Shown in pieces: positions 5,736 to 13,054 of a stretch of DNA of 20,532 nucleotides. Where the stretch lies: NCBI GenBank assembly GCA_030916575.1, contig JAUPWJ010000053.1:1-20532 (forward strand), written 5' to 3'. The notes under the pieces were generated by a model. The model worked only from the letters and a program-made list of their open reading frames with translations, did no database searches and was not told the origin of the DNA. This DNA is from Patescibacteria group bacterium. GTDB lineage: Bacteria; Patescibacteriota; Minisyncoccia; Phycocordibacterales; UBA9973. Numbering within the stretch: position 1 is the stretch's first letter; each line of letters begins with the position of its first letter. Both the position numbers and the translations under genes were made by a program.

Positions 5736-6530
5736 ATGAAAAATAAGCCAATCGGTGTATTTGATTCAGGAATCGGTGGTTTAACAGTAGTAAAAGAAAT
5801 TCAAAATACACTTCCAAATGAAAATATCATCTATCTTGGAGATACTGCAAGAGTCCCATATGGCTCTAGAGGAACTGAAATAATTACAGAGTTTGCAATA
5901 GAATTAACACAGTTTCTGCTTAAAAAAGATGTCAAATTTTTAGTTGTAGCATGCAACACTATCTCTGCGATTTGTTTAGAAAAAATACAAGAGATTTCTC
6001 CAGTTCCTGTAATAGGAGTGATTAAACCAGCTGCAAAGCAGATAGTTGATACAACTAAGAATCAACGAATTGCTGTAATTGGAACTCGTGCCACAATAGA
6101 TAGTTCTATCTATGAAAAAGAAATTCACAGTATTAACCCCAAAATAGAAGTTATTTCTAGAGCATGCCCACTTTTTGTTTCCATCTCTGAAGAAGGACTA
6201 GGATCAAGTGACATTGCAAGACTTACCGCAGAGTATTATCTTAAAGATTTAAACACAATAGATACTCTTCATCTTGGATGTACTCACTATCCTTTATTGA
6301 AAGAGGTAATACATAATGTTGTTGGGAGGGATATCAAAATCATTGACTCTGCTGCACCTACAGCTAAAGAATTAAAGAAGTGCTTAGAGGAGAATAATTT
6401 ATTAAACGAAGGATCCCAAGCATCATCTACTTACCTCTTTACTGACTTACCTAATAGATTAATAACTACATCAAATCTTTTTTTAGGAAAAGATATAATA
6501 AACTCTATCCATAAAGTCAATTTAAGTTAA
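5736..6530 (+). CDS. murI: Glutamate racemase
   Basis: A cytoplasmic enzyme of 264 residues, the standard size, that converts L-glutamate to D-glutamate for position 2 of the peptidoglycan stem peptide. It needs no cofactor and uses two cysteines as acid and base. Both are present: C73 in VACNT and C182 in LGCTHYP. The N-terminal IGVFDSGIGGLTV (6-18, with D10 and S11 of the DSG motif) and YLGDTARVPYG (33-43) are family hallmarks. The ATG at 5736 is fixed by the promoter 6 nt upstream. It stands alone between tRNA-Gln and the convergent bicupin gene. The 58-base gap after it (6531-6588) is the only convergent junction with spacing in the window, and I see no hairpin in it. Confidence 0.96.
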   Translation: MKNKPIGVFDSGIGGLTVVKEIQNTLPNENIIYLGDTARVPYGSRGTEIITEFAIELTQFLLKKDVKFLVVACNTISAICLEKIQEISPVPVIGVIKPAAKQIVDTTKNQRIAVIGTRATIDSSIYEKEIHSINPKIEVISRACPLFVSISEEGLGSSDIARLTAEYYLKDLNTIDTLHLGCTHYPLLKEVIHNVVGRDIKIIDSAAPTAKELKKCLEENNLLNEGSQASSTYLFTDLPNRLITTSNLFLGKDIINSIHKVNLS

Positions 6531-6588
6531 AATAAAAGTTTCTACATAGTTTACCACTTCTAGCAAAGCGGATGAAAATTATTGCTTC

Positions 6589-7617
6589 TTATAATACAAC
6601 TGTATAGAGCCTGCAGAAAGTATTTGTATTAATAACATATTCAGTATTTTTATCAATAACAATAAAATCATTTTTCTTACATGATTTGAGAATTGATTTG
6701 TGTGAGACAGTCAATCTCCCGTTCATTATAAAAATAAATTGATCAAAAGGATGTTTATTCTTGTATTGGGTACCTTTTTTTAGTCTGATTATTTCAATTT
6801 TATAATTATAATATGAATCTTTTATCTTGAATTCTTTGTGAGTTTCAAAGTCATTGATTTTATAAATATCTCCTTTTAAGATTCTTGCACGAATTGTTTT
6901 TACTCCATTTAGTTTGGAAATTGGTCGCCAATCGGTGAGAGCAGAAGAATGTTTAAACGTGATATTCCTTGATGATTTATTTAAAGGATTTCTAAGAGTA
7001 TGAGGAGTTGTAGCTGAAAAATGAAGTATCTGAGATTTCTTTGTTGTATAAATTTTCTCTCTTTTGCCACCCGGAAAATAAATTCCTTCTGTTTTTGAAT
7101 CGACACTAAGGCAATATTCTGAAACTTTATGATTATGAATACTTTGAGTATACGATTTTGGCATATTTGCAATAGTAATTGAATCTCCTTCTTCATTAAA
7201 TGGTTTGAGATGGAGTCCATAACCCCATCTTTGTTCTCTTCTTCCAAAAGAGCTATAAGAATAACGGATCGGTACATTTTTGAAGTTAATGACATCAAGT
7301 GGTGGTACTGACTGCATAACTATATTTTCACGAAGAACTTTGTCTGATTTAAATGCAAGTCTTTTTAGAGAGGACTTTCTTTTCTTAGATATATATATGT
7401 CATTTTTTAATACATAATTTTCTAACTGTTGTACAGTTGCTGAAACATAGCTTCCTAGTGCTGATCTTCTTAGTGTATCTTCTTTTTTCACTCTTCCTCG
7501 CTTCAATTTTTCAATTTCAGCTAAAAAGTTATCAAGTTGATATTCACTTTTTAATAATTCATTACAAATTTTGCCAATATCTGAGTTCTTTTTAATTTTA
7601 ATTGTGTACTCGTTCAT
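6589..7617 (-). CDS. Bicupin protein of unknown function
   Basis: A 342-residue soluble protein without signal peptide. Residues 1-100 are charged and helical with no motif I can name. A first cupin domain (about 115-225) carries a full metal site: H161 and H163 with E167 (HNHKVSE, the HxHx3E motif) and H206 with N210 (PHTLRN, the Hx3N motif). A second domain (about 245-342) has cupin-like strands (KHPFDQFIFIMNGRL) but lacks the ligand set, so it is probably structural. Such proteins may be metal-dependent oxygenases, isomerases or small-molecule sensors; epoxidase-like proteins join a helical DNA-binding-like domain to a cupin, but I cannot show that relationship here. An in-frame GTG at 7638 is rejected in favour of the ATG at 7617, which lies 11 nt after a TAAAAT box. 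It diverges from a GNAT gene. Confidence 0.68.
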   Translation of the reverse strand: MNEYTIKIKKNSDIGKICNELLKSEYQLDNFLAEIEKLKRGRVKKEDTLRRSALGSYVSATVQQLENYVLKNDIYISKKRKSSLKRLAFKSDKVLRENIVMQSVPPLDVINFKNVPIRYSYSSFGRREQRWGYGLHLKPFNEEGDSITIANMPKSYTQSIHNHKVSEYCLSVDSKTEGIYFPGGKREKIYTTKKSQILHFSATTPHTLRNPLNKSSRNITFKHSSALTDWRPISKLNGVKTIRARILKGDIYKINDFETHKEFKIKDSYYNYKIEIIRLKKGTQYKNKHPFDQFIFIMNGRLTVSHKSILKSCKKNDFIVIDKNTEYVINTNTFCRLYTVVL

Positions 7618-7628
7618 GATGTTAGTGT

Positions 7629-7637
7629 ATTTTAGCA
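7629..7637 (-). promoter_or_regulatory. Extended -10 promoter of the bicupin gene
   Basis: On the minus strand TGCTAAAAT forms an extended -10 box 11 nt before the ATG at 7617, giving a predicted leader of 4-5 nt. No clear -35 box is present. Confidence 0.42.
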
Positions 7638-7775
7638 CAGTAGGATATATATTATCGGCCTAATGGCGAATTTGCAGAAAAAAATTCATATAAATATTTT
7701 TTACACAGTTTATTTAAGTAAAAAAATGTTTTAAGTAATCAAGTATATCATTCCAAATCCATTCAATTTTCAATC

Positions 7776-7784
7776 TGTTATACT
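7776..7784 (+). promoter_or_regulatory. Extended -10 promoter of the GNAT gene (leaderless)
   Basis: TGTTATACT is followed by exactly 6 nt (TCAAAA) and then the ATG at 7791, so the transcript should start with the start codon. No good -35. The 173-base divergent region 7618-7790 also holds TTTAAGTAA twice (7713-7721, 7730-7738), 17 bp apart, of unknown meaning. Confidence 0.55.
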
Positions 7785-7790
7785 TCAAAA

Positions 7791-8339
7791 ATGATCAAAA
7801 AAGACTATTTAATGATAAAAAAGTGGAATGAATTGTCTAGTCAAGAGCTCAGTCAAATGAATGATAGCCATGCTTATGAATGGAAAATCGGCCCAATGTC
7901 AGCAGAATATCATAAAGAAAATATATTTTTTCTTTTAGAAAATCATCATGGTCATATTCTTGCACAAGGTCAACTCATACCAATTAATGGGGTTAAGTTT
8001 CAAAATGATATATATAATATTTTTGGAATTGGGGGAATAATTGCCAATATTAAAAATAAAGGTTATGGAAGTATCGTCATGGCAGCGATTACTAAATATT
8101 TGAAAGATCATCACAAAACGGGAATAGGTTTCACGGGTTTTTCAGGATTTTATGAGAAATGTGGCTTTTTGGTTGATGAAAAATCTATTAAACGTTTCGT
8201 CTATAGAGAAAACAACAAAAATATTATTAATACTGAGAGTGACAGAATATGTTATCTTGATTCAGATGATCATTTTATGGAAAAGGTAATAAATAATGTA
8301 AATGATATTGTTTATCTCCCGAGAACTCCTGATTGGTAA
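7791..8339 (+). CDS. GNAT-family N-acetyltransferase
   Basis: A 182-residue protein with a GNAT fold. The strand GIGGIIANI (79-87) is followed by the acetyl-CoA pyrophosphate loop KNKGYGS (88-94, the R/QxxGxG/A motif with lysine first), a helix IVMAAITKYLKDH, and then the GFSGFYEKCGFLVDE segment (116-130), which matches the FYxxxGF motif of the family. It would transfer an acetyl group from acetyl-CoA to an amine. The substrate is not evident. The ATG is set by the -10 box 6 nt upstream. A kinase of the aminoglycoside phosphotransferase superfamily follows 49 nt downstream on the same strand with its own possible promoter. Paired acetyltransferase and phosphotransferase genes can mean small-molecule modification, but neither shows a resistance-specific signature. 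Confidence 0.85.
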   Translation: MIKKDYLMIKKWNELSSQELSQMNDSHAYEWKIGPMSAEYHKENIFFLLENHHGHILAQGQLIPINGVKFQNDIYNIFGIGGIIANIKNKGYGSIVMAAITKYLKDHHKTGIGFTGFSGFYEKCGFLVDEKSIKRFVYRENNKNIINTESDRICYLDSDDHFMEKVINNVNDIVYLPRTPDW

Positions 8340-8388
8340 TAATGAAGAAAATTACTTAAAAGTAGTATTATTATAGTTGTAACGTTTT

Positions 8389-9333
8389 ATGAATATGAAT
8401 ACGTATCAAGCCAAAGATCTTCTTCTATCAGAATATTCGTTTCTTAAATCATCTCATGTTCAAATTATTAAACAATATATTTCTACCGATGGAAGAATTT
8501 CAAATACATTTCTTGTACAAAGTACTCATACAAAATTCGAAAGATTTATAGCAAAGAGCTTTGTACATAATTCAGATAGCCTGAGACGTGAGTATAATGC
8601 ACTGAAAATTCTTGAAGAAAAGGACGTACCAGTCCCAAAGTTACTTATTCATGACCATGTTCCTCAAGATTTTTTGCTATTGGAATTTATAGATGGTAAA
8701 TCTGCAGGTGAAATCATCAAAAACACAGCAAATATTGATCATATTTTCGAGAAAATTGGTGAAACAACCGGGAAATGTAATGCAGTGAATGTGAGTTTTT
8801 TTGGTAATTTACTTGAGGAAAAATCCTTAACTTGGAAAGAGTATCAACTTGAAAGATTAGATTCAAAAAGGGATCTTGTAGAAAAATTTTTGGATAAAGA
8901 TCTATTCATGGAAATTACACATTTGATTGAAGAAAGTAAATATATACTGGATCAAGAATCAAATACTAGTCCAGTTTTAGTTCATCATGATATCTATATG
9001 GACAACTTTCTTCTTCGAAAAGATGGTGAACTCGTATTAATCGATTTTGGTATTGCCTTTGGAGGTCGTCCATTATATGATCTGGCAAAATTTTTTATAT
9101 GGGATTTGAGTAAATATCCATTGCAAAAGAGTGTTTTTTTATCATCATACAGTAAATATGTTGAGATTCCTGAAAACTTTAAGGATATTATGAGTTTTTA
9201 TATTATCAGAGAGTGTTTTGGCATGATTGATTTTTTTACAAAAGTTGATCAACCAAAAATGAGAGATCACGCTATACTCACTTTAAAAAATTTAGTAAAT
9301 GGTGAAGGTGTAATTTCTGAGTTAATCTCGTAG
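8389..9333 (+). CDS. APH/choline-kinase-like phosphotransferase
   Basis: A 314-residue protein with the protein-kinase-like fold of the aminoglycoside phosphotransferase superfamily. Visible are a nucleotide-binding lysine K56 (FIAKSF), E68 on the next helix (RREYNAL), the catalytic loop HHDIYMDN (199-206, with D201 as base and N206 for metal), and the metal motif IDFGIA (218-223, D219). The family phosphorylates small hydroxylated molecules (aminoglycosides, choline, homoserine, thioribose, sugars) or proteins such as fructosamine adducts; nothing here fixes the substrate. The second ATG at 8395 is an alternative start. A TATAGT (8372-8377) lies 11 nt upstream of 8389 and could be the -10. 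The TAG at 9331-9333 directly abuts the stop of the convergent oxidoreductase. Confidence 0.85.
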   Translation: MNMNTYQAKDLLLSEYSFLKSSHVQIIKQYISTDGRISNTFLVQSTHTKFERFIAKSFVHNSDSLRREYNALKILEEKDVPVPKLLIHDHVPQDFLLLEFIDGKSAGEIIKNTANIDHIFEKIGETTGKCNAVNVSFFGNLLEEKSLTWKEYQLERLDSKRDLVEKFLDKDLFMEITHLIEESKYILDQESNTSPVLVHHDIYMDNFLLRKDGELVLIDFGIAFGGRPLYDLAKFFIWDLSKYPLQKSVFLSSYSKYVEIPENFKDIMSFYIIRECFGMIDFFTKVDQPKMRDHAILTLKNLVNGEGVISELIS

Positions 9334-10029
9334 CTATCTTGTTTCTTCCAAATATCCATCAAAACTATCTGTATGAATGGTTTTATCATCTATCCCAAAT
9401 TTTCTTAGTAAATCTGAAGTTGAATCAACCATGAGAGGGGGACCTGCAATGTAGTATTCATATTTTATATCCATGATACTAGGGAGAATCTCTTTTAATT
9501 TATCTTTAGTTAACCTTCCTTCCTTTGATGTTTGATAATAATGAATTGTTAAATTGAGAAACTTTTTATACTCATCTAGTATATTCATGAATGGGAAACG
9601 ATCTGTTTTATTTATAAATAAAAGATTTATAGATGGCTGTAGTTTGTTGTCAATTGCATACTGCAGAGCGCTTTTAAATACAGTTATACCAATTCCTCCA
9701 GCAAAAAAGACAAGAGGCTTTTCATAGTAAAAAGAATATTGATTTCCAAAATATAAAAGCTCTAATGTGTCTCCTTTTGTCATATTCTCAAGATATTTTT
9801 TATACTGAGATATACCTTTTCTGTAAGTAATTTGGAGTAGTCTCTCAGTTGGAGATGAAGAAAATGAAAAAATTCTTTTCTCCTTAAATGTATCTTTTGT
9901 TATTATGAGGTCGAAGCAATCACCCGGGTGATAAACAAAATTTTTAGGTTTTTTAAAATATATACTAAAATAATCATCAATTTCTTTTTTTATTTCATAT
10001 ATTTCTAAAGTTATAGACCGTTGTGACAT
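9334..10029 (-). CDS. Ferredoxin-NADP+ reductase-like flavin oxidoreductase
   Basis: A 231-residue soluble protein with the two-domain FNR fold and no iron-sulphur or haem domain attached. In the FAD domain RIFSFSSSP (52-60) matches the RxYSxxSxP flavin-binding motif after PGDCFDLII. In the nucleotide domain AGGIGIT (110-116) is the NAD(P)H pyrophosphate loop and YYIAGPPLM (192-200) is the late glycine-proline motif; the chain ends DSFDGY. It should move electrons between NAD(P)H and a partner through FAD. The partner is unknown and no ferredoxin gene is adjacent. The ATG at 10029 is preferred to the in-frame TTG at 10065; a TATTGT lies 4 nt before it. It diverges from trhO. Confidence 0.88.
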   Translation of the reverse strand: MSQRSITLEIYEIKKEIDDYFSIYFKKPKNFVYHPGDCFDLIITKDTFKEKRIFSFSSSPTERLLQITYRKGISQYKKYLENMTKGDTLELLYFGNQYSFYYEKPLVFFAGGIGITVFKSALQYAIDNKLQPSINLLFINKTDRFPFMNILDEYKKFLNLTIHYYQTSKEGRLTKDKLKEILPSIMDIKYEYYIAGPPLMVDSTSDLLRKFGIDDKTIHTDSFDGYLEETR

Positions 10030-10080
10030 GAAGACAATACTGACAAAGTAAGATAAAAAATGCAAGAGTGAGAGATAATT

Positions 10081-10089
10081 TGCTATAAT
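10081..10089 (+). promoter_or_regulatory. Extended -10 promoter of trhO (near leaderless)
   Basis: TGCTATAAT is a perfect extended -10 box, 7 nt before the ATG at 10097. The GAGG just before the ATG has no spacing from it, so it cannot act as a normal ribosome binding site, and it would be outside the mRNA anyway. Confidence 0.6.
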
Positions 10090-10096
10090 TGAGAGG

Positions 10097-11011
10097 ATGA
10101 AGAACGAATACCAAGTACTCTTGTATTACAAATATGTGGCAATTGATATACCCGAAAAAGTACGGAATGATCATAGAATGCTATGTGAATCTCTTGGTCT
10201 TAAAGGGAGAATAATTATTGCAAGTGAGGGAATAAATGGTACTGTTGAAGGAACAACCGAAAATACTGAAAAATATATCGAAGAGATGGAAAAGTCCGAA
10301 TATTTTAAAGGTATTATTTATAAAAAAAGTGCAGGTACTGGATCTGCATTTCCAAAATTATCTATTAAGGTAAGACCAGAAATTGTTACAGTAAAAATTC
10401 CTGGACTTAATCCAAATCAAATTACAGGCAAGTATTTATCCGCTGATGAGTTGCATCAATGGTATGAAGATGGGAAAGAATTTTATATTGTTGATATGCG
10501 GAATGATTATGAATATATATCTGGATTTTTTGAAGGATATATCCCATCTGGAATTCATAATTTTTATGATTTACCCCAAGTACTTCCGAAAATAGAACAT
10601 TTAAAAAACAAAACTGTCGTGACGGTTTGTACAGGTGGAATACGATGTGAAAAGGCTTCAGGGTTTTTAGTTGCGAATGGATTTAGTGATGTATATCAAT
10701 TAAAAGACGGAATTCAAACCTATATGGAGAAATATCCAAATAAACATTTCAAAGGGAAGTTATATGTTTTTGACAATAGATTGACTCTTGCTTTTAATAC
10801 CGACTCTCCAGAACATGAAATAGTTGGAAAATGTATGCACTGCCAAGTCTCATGTGATACCTATGTGAATTGTGCGTACGATATGTGTCATTTTCATTTC
10901 ATTAGCTGCAATAATTGTCTTGATAAAAATACCGGATTGGCTTTTTGCAAAGAAGATTGTAAAGATATTTATCTCTCTCAAATCTCAAAATCTCAATACT
11001 TTAAAGTGTAA
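10097..11011 (+). CDS. trhO: tRNA uridine(34) hydroxylase, rhodanese-like
   Basis: A 304-residue member of the TrhO/YceA family, which hydroxylates uridine 34 of certain tRNAs (ho5U) in an oxygen-dependent reaction. The N-terminal ferredoxin-like domain includes GRIIIASEGINGTVEG (37-52), a family hallmark. The rhodanese domain (about 112-215) carries the conserved loop CTGGIRCEKA (178-187) with C178 as the active cysteine and C184 also conserved. The C-terminal 60 residues are cysteine-rich (CMHCQVSC, CAYDMCHFHFISCNNC, CKEDC), suggesting metal binding. Length and layout are normal. The start is fixed by the extended -10 box 7 nt upstream. The last 11 bases overlap the convergent GIY-YIG gene. 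A flavin reductase diverges from it. Confidence 0.93.
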   Translation: MKNEYQVLLYYKYVAIDIPEKVRNDHRMLCESLGLKGRIIIASEGINGTVEGTTENTEKYIEEMEKSEYFKGIIYKKSAGTGSAFPKLSIKVRPEIVTVKIPGLNPNQITGKYLSADELHQWYEDGKEFYIVDMRNDYEYISGFFEGYIPSGIHNFYDLPQVLPKIEHLKNKTVVTVCTGGIRCEKASGFLVANGFSDVYQLKDGIQTYMEKYPNKHFKGKLYVFDNRLTLAFNTDSPEHEIVGKCMHCQVSCDTYVNCAYDMCHFHFISCNNCLDKNTGLAFCKEDCKDIYLSQISKSQYFKV

Positions 11012-11252
11012 TAATTTTTTCTTTTTCGTTTCTTGTTAAAGATTTTAAGTAAATTTCATTTTTTAAAGCTTCAGATAGTGTATTGAATTTTTGGGAATAA
11101 AGTAATTTTACTGGTCGTCTTCCTCGTGTATATTTTGCTCCACCAACTATCTCACCATTGTGTTGTCTTATTCGACGTACAAGATCTGTGGTTTTGCCAA
11201 TATAAAATGTACCGTCAGAACATGCGAGTATATATGTGTAAAAAGTAGACAT
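11001..11252 (-). CDS. GIY-YIG domain protein (UPF0213-like)
   Basis: A protein of 83 residues that is nearly all GIY-YIG domain, the normal size for this stand-alone type. It opens with TFYTYILACSDGTFYIGKTTDL, in which YIL and YIG are the paired motif strands. R26 and H30 (VRRIRQHN) follow on the next helix, with E68 in NEIYLKS as the likely metal-binding glutamate. GGAKYTRGRRPVKLLY is typical of the UPF0213 group. GIY-YIG domains cut DNA, but cellular roles of the stand-alone forms are poorly known. It lies 78 nt downstream of mutL on the same strand. A TGCTACAAT box (11311-11303) could start a separate transcript about 50 nt upstream. Its stop lies inside trhO, which is convergent. Confidence 0.88.
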   Translation of the reverse strand: MSTFYTYILACSDGTFYIGKTTDLVRRIRQHNGEIVGGAKYTRGRRPVKLLYSQKFNTLSEALKNEIYLKSLTRNEKEKIITL

Positions 11253-11330
11253 TATTTTTTAATAGTTTTAAATGTAAAAGAAGAATTAAATTATTCAATA
11301 ATTGTAGCAAAATATCAAATAAACTAAAGA

Positions 11331-13028
11331 TTATTTTCTTCCAAACATGTGATCAAGATCTGTGAATGGAAGATAAATTTTAGTTGGTCTTCCATGAGGA
11401 CATGTTGCGTTATTAGGTGTAGTATTTAAAGACTCAATGATTTCTTTCATTTTTTCTTTATGAAGTTCATCTCCACTTTTAACAGCTGCCCGACATGCAA
11501 GAAAAGCTAAAAGCCGCTGAGTAGTCAAGTCAAGTGTTGTGACTCCTTTTTCACTTTCAATATCAGCTAACACATCTTTTATAATTTTTTCAATTTTTCT
11601 TCCTTTTAGAATTTCAGGAATTTTCCTTAATGTATATGTGTGTGCTTGAAAATGATCAAAAACAAATCCCATTTCATTAAAGAGTTCTATATGCTCCTGC
11701 AAAAGAAGTGCATCTGTTGGTGAAAATTCAAACTGGATTGGGTTAATTATTTCTATCGATTGAGTATTCTTTTTTTTGGTTCTATATGCGGAAAGAAATC
11801 TTTCGTAAAGTATTCTTTCATGTGCAGCATGTTGATCAAAAATAATAATTGAGTCAATATTTGAGGCAATAATGTATGTATTATTAACTTGAAAAAGTTC
11901 ATCAGAAAGTGTTGTATGAGCGTAATTATTTTTGATAGGAGTGAGAACATTTTTTCTTAGTAATTCTCCAATAAAGGACTTCGTTTCAGAAGATTTTGAC
12001 GAATTTTGAGATTTAAAATCTGACATGTGAAATGTAATGTTGAACTTATTTAGGGTTTCAAGGATTGAAGCTTTAATAGTTTCAAAATATTGTAGATCAC
12101 TTATAAATGAAATTGTTTCTTTGCGCGGATGAATATTGACATCTATTATATCTTTTGGCACCTCAAGTTCTAAAATAAAAACAGGAGTATTTTGTGCCGG
12201 TAAAAGAGTTCCAAATGCTTCTTTAACTGCAAGTGATATTTTTTTGTCAGATACTATTCTTTTATTGATGAAAATAAATTGCTTGAGATTGTATTTTGAA
12301 GAGAGTAAGGGATGACCAATAAATCCTTTTCCTTTAATGAAATTCTCGTCGATATGAATTGGAAAGAGGCGATCTCTAAAAGAGTTACCAAATACAGTTC
12401 GAAGCCTTTCATTGAATGATTCTTTTACTGGGAGATCGAGAATATTTTTCCCATTATGGGTAAGTGTGAAATGAATTTTCGGATATAAAAGAGCAAATTG
12501 TAGAACATTTTCAATGATGAGGCGGAGTTCTGTTCTGGAGCTTTTTAAAAATTTTTTACGTGCTGGTATTGATGAGAAAAGCTGAGATGCAGAGATGATT
12601 GTTCCAGATGGCATTCCAATTGTACCTTCATCTTTTTTTTCACCGTAATTAATTTGGATAAAGTATCCAAGCTTTGACGTTTTCTTTTTGCTTTGGATTT
12701 TAAGTTGAGAAATAGACGCAAGTGATGCAAGAGCCTCGCCTCTAAATCCAAGTGTCTCTAGTCTTATTAAGTCATCTTCATGGTGTATTTTACTAGTGGT
12801 ATGGGGGAGGTATGAAAATTCTACATCCTCTTTGCTCATACCTATGCCATTATCGGCAACAATAAGTTTTTTTAGTCCGCTATCTTCTAGATGTATTGTT
12901 ATTGTTGATGATTGTGCATCAATAGCATTTTCAATAAGTTCTTTAATTGCATATACAGGTCTTTCGATTACTTCACCTGCGGCGATTTTTGAGACAACAG
13001 AGTCAGGGAGTGTGTGAATAGTCCTCAT
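11331..13028 (-). CDS. mutL: DNA mismatch repair protein MutL, endonuclease type
   Basis: A 565-residue protein. The GHKL ATPase domain shows KELIENAIDA (29-38, with E30 and N34), the DNGIGM motif (59-64) and TLGFRGEALASLASI (92-106); the transducer domain ends in VNIHPRKETISF. The C-terminal dimerisation domain has the metal-binding nuclease motif DQHAAHERILYE (from D398), matching DQHAx2Ex4E, plus ACRAAVKSGDE and CPHGRP (from C543). This is therefore the nicking form of MutL used by bacteria without MutH, which cuts the new strand after MutS finds a mismatch. The linker is short, as is usual in reduced genomes. It starts 26 nt after mutS on the same strand, so the two are probably co-transcribed. 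Confidence 0.96.
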   Translation of the reverse strand: MRTIHTLPDSVVSKIAAGEVIERPVYAIKELIENAIDAQSSTITIHLEDSGLKKLIVADNGIGMSKEDVEFSYLPHTTSKIHHEDDLIRLETLGFRGEALASLASISQLKIQSKKKTSKLGYFIQINYGEKKDEGTIGMPSGTIISASQLFSSIPARKKFLKSSRTELRLIIENVLQFALLYPKIHFTLTHNGKNILDLPVKESFNERLRTVFGNSFRDRLFPIHIDENFIKGKGFIGHPLLSSKYNLKQFIFINKRIVSDKKISLAVKEAFGTLLPAQNTPVFILELEVPKDIIDVNIHPRKETISFISDLQYFETIKASILETLNKFNITFHMSDFKSQNSSKSSETKSFIGELLRKNVLTPIKNNYAHTTLSDELFQVNNTYIIASNIDSIIIFDQHAAHERILYERFLSAYRTKKKNTQSIEIINPIQFEFSPTDALLLQEHIELFNEMGFVFDHFQAHTYTLRKIPEILKGRKIEKIIKDVLADIESEKGVTTLDLTTQRLLAFLACRAAVKSGDELHKEKMKEIIESLNTTPNNATCPHGRPTKIYLPFTDLDHMFGRK

Positions 13029-13054
13029 GTGATGTGCAGATTAGTGTAGCATAC

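Noticed and set aside
6981..7298. A 105-codon frame inside the bicupin gene.
   Set aside because: The bicupin frame carries complete cupin motifs over the same bases, so this is a shadow.
7713..7738. TTTAAGTAA occurring twice, 17 bp apart, considered as an operator.
   Set aside because: Only two short AT-rich copies with no symmetry and no relation to a promoter box; noted in the GNAT promoter entry only.
10090..10096. GAGG before the trhO ATG as a Shine-Dalgarno sequence.
   Set aside because: It touches the start codon with no spacer and lies upstream of, or at, the predicted transcription start.
11291..11305. A palindrome AATTATT-C-AATAATT between mutL and the GIY-YIG gene, considered as a terminator.
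   Set aside because: The arms are pure A/T, so the hairpin is weak, and such palindromes are expected by chance in this composition.
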